Source: Candidatus Gastranaerophilales bacterium
GTDB lineage: Bacteria; Cyanobacteriota; Vampirovibrionia; Gastranaerophilales; Gastranaerophilaceae
DNA length: 15,206 nt
Reading direction: 5' to 3'
Assembly: GCA_910587175.1 (NCBI GenBank)
Contig: CAJULH010000048.1
Span: forward strand, 1-15,206
Under the pieces are notes generated by a model. It did no database searches, had not been told where the DNA came from, and saw only the letters and a program-made list of their open reading frames with translations. The number at the start of each line of letters is the position of its first letter. Position 1 is the first letter of the stretch. A program made the translations under genes and the position numbers. Shown here one piece after another: positions 14,875-15,206 of this stretch.

Positions 14875-14883
14875 ATTTTAGCA
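14875..14883 (-). promoter_or_regulatory. extended -10 promoter of uvrB
   Basis: On the minus strand TGC followed by TAAAAT (14883-14875) matches the extended -10 form TGnTATAAT at eight of nine positions, counting the free base. The -35 region is poor, as such promoters allow. Transcription would start near 14868-14867, at the ATG itself, so the mRNA would be leaderless. Confidence 0.45.
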
Positions 14884-14920
14884 TGTAAAAATCCGTAAAA
14901 TAAAACAATCTATACGGGCT

Positions 14921-15038
14921 ATGTATTTTAAAAATAAGTATTATCAGCTAAAGCGGCTTAGGTTTTACCCAACAATAGAAATTGCATTAACATAGTAAAA
15001 AAGCAGGTTGGGTCTTGAGTCAACATCTTAAAATACAT
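14921..15038. repeat. 118-bp segment bounded by 11-bp inverted repeats
   Basis: ATGTATTTTAA (14921-14931) and TTAAAATACAT (15028-15038) are perfect inverted ends. Inside them ACCCAAC (14967-14973) and GTTGGGT (15007-15013) form a second inverted pair. No reading frame of note lies between. This could be a small non-autonomous mobile element or a folded RNA. The rest of 14884-15154 shows only the adjoining terminator. Confidence 0.35.
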
Positions 15039-15076
15039 AAAAAAAGGGTATTGATAAGGTTACAAAATCAATACCC
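15039..15076 (-). terminator. strong Rho-independent terminator
   Basis: GGGTATTGAT (15046-15055) and ATCAATACCC (15067-15076) form a 10-bp stem with an 11-base loop. Read on the minus strand, seven T follow (15045-15039). It would end the gene entering from the right edge, whose stop lies about 80 bases upstream. Confidence 0.85.
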
Positions 15077-15154
15077 GAAAATAAGTTGTTTATCGTAAAT
15101 ATTTTATCTTGTATATAATATATCCCTTATCGGGAACTTTTTGCATTGTGTTTT

Positions 15155-15206
15155 CTACTCCCTAAACTCCTCCCACTCTATAATCACAATGCCGTCAGCC
15201 CCGTTT
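15155..15206 (-). CDS. C-terminal fragment of a gene entering from the right edge
   Basis: The last 16 codons of a minus-strand frame read NGADGIVIIEWEEFRE and end at a TAG (15157-15155). The start lies beyond the window. The pattern Gly-Ala-Asp-Gly-Ile-Val-Ile-Ile-Glu-Trp resembles the ends of glycine-rich beta-structured domains found in surface and phage-tail-like proteins, but 16 residues cannot settle this. The strong terminator on the same strand about 80 bases downstream supports a real gene. Confidence 0.45.
   Translation of the reverse strand, partial: NGADGIVIIEWEEFRE

Noticed and set aside
15086..15119. Plus-strand promoter with a perfect TATAAT at 15114-15119.
   Set aside because: The nearest -35-like TTGTTT is 22 bases away and no plus-strand gene follows within the window.

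Overview
The window is AT-rich DNA with compact, densely packed bacterial genes. The organism makes lysine/diaminopimelate (dapB, asd, dapA) and encodes a HlyB/HlyD-type secretion operon, so a diderm (Gram-negative-type) envelope is likely. Two neighbouring uncharacterised proteins carry a short N-terminal tag ending in Asn-Phe-Arg/Lys-Ser. From memory, tags of this kind are common in gut Melainabacteria (Gastranaerophilales, non-photosynthetic relatives of Cyanobacteria). I therefore favour that group, but the assignment is an inference from recall, not a search result.

Layout. (1) 1-294 is non-coding, with two small dyads and a good sigma-70-type promoter before a stand-alone FliA-like sigma factor (295-921). 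(2) A bidirectional terminator separates this from a small convergent gene on the minus strand (1054-1491), whose product has two hydrophobic segments. (3) A plus-strand operon (1666-4929) carries dapB, asd (ATGA overlap with dapB), dapA and a 128-residue tagged protein of unknown function. (4) Convergent to it is a minus-strand gene (4977-5732, possibly starting at 5810). Its product carries the same kind of tag, followed by a region that matches the catalytic core of CheD glutamine deamidases by eye. (5) A minus-strand type I secretion operon follows (12651 down to 5892): a HlyB-like exporter, a HlyD-like adaptor and a 1169-residue RTX calcium-binding cargo. It has its own promoter, an upstream dyad and a strong terminator. 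(6) uvrB (14867-12882, minus) has an extended -10 box that predicts a leaderless transcript. (7) 14884-15154 is non-coding, with nested inverted repeats and a strong minus-strand terminator for a gene that enters from the right edge. Only the last 16 codons of that gene are visible.

How the genes work together. DapA, Asd and DapB supply consecutive or closely linked steps from aspartyl phosphate to tetrahydrodipicolinate, the precursor of diaminopimelate for peptidoglycan and of lysine. The exporter and adaptor would carry the adjacent RTX protein across both membranes with an outer-membrane TolC-type channel, which is not encoded here. No acyltransferase (HlyC-type) gene and no enzymatic domain in the RTX protein are visible, so a structural, adhesive or matrix role is more likely than a classical pore-forming toxin. 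The most unusual item is the tagged CheD-like protein, which has no chemotaxis genes nearby.
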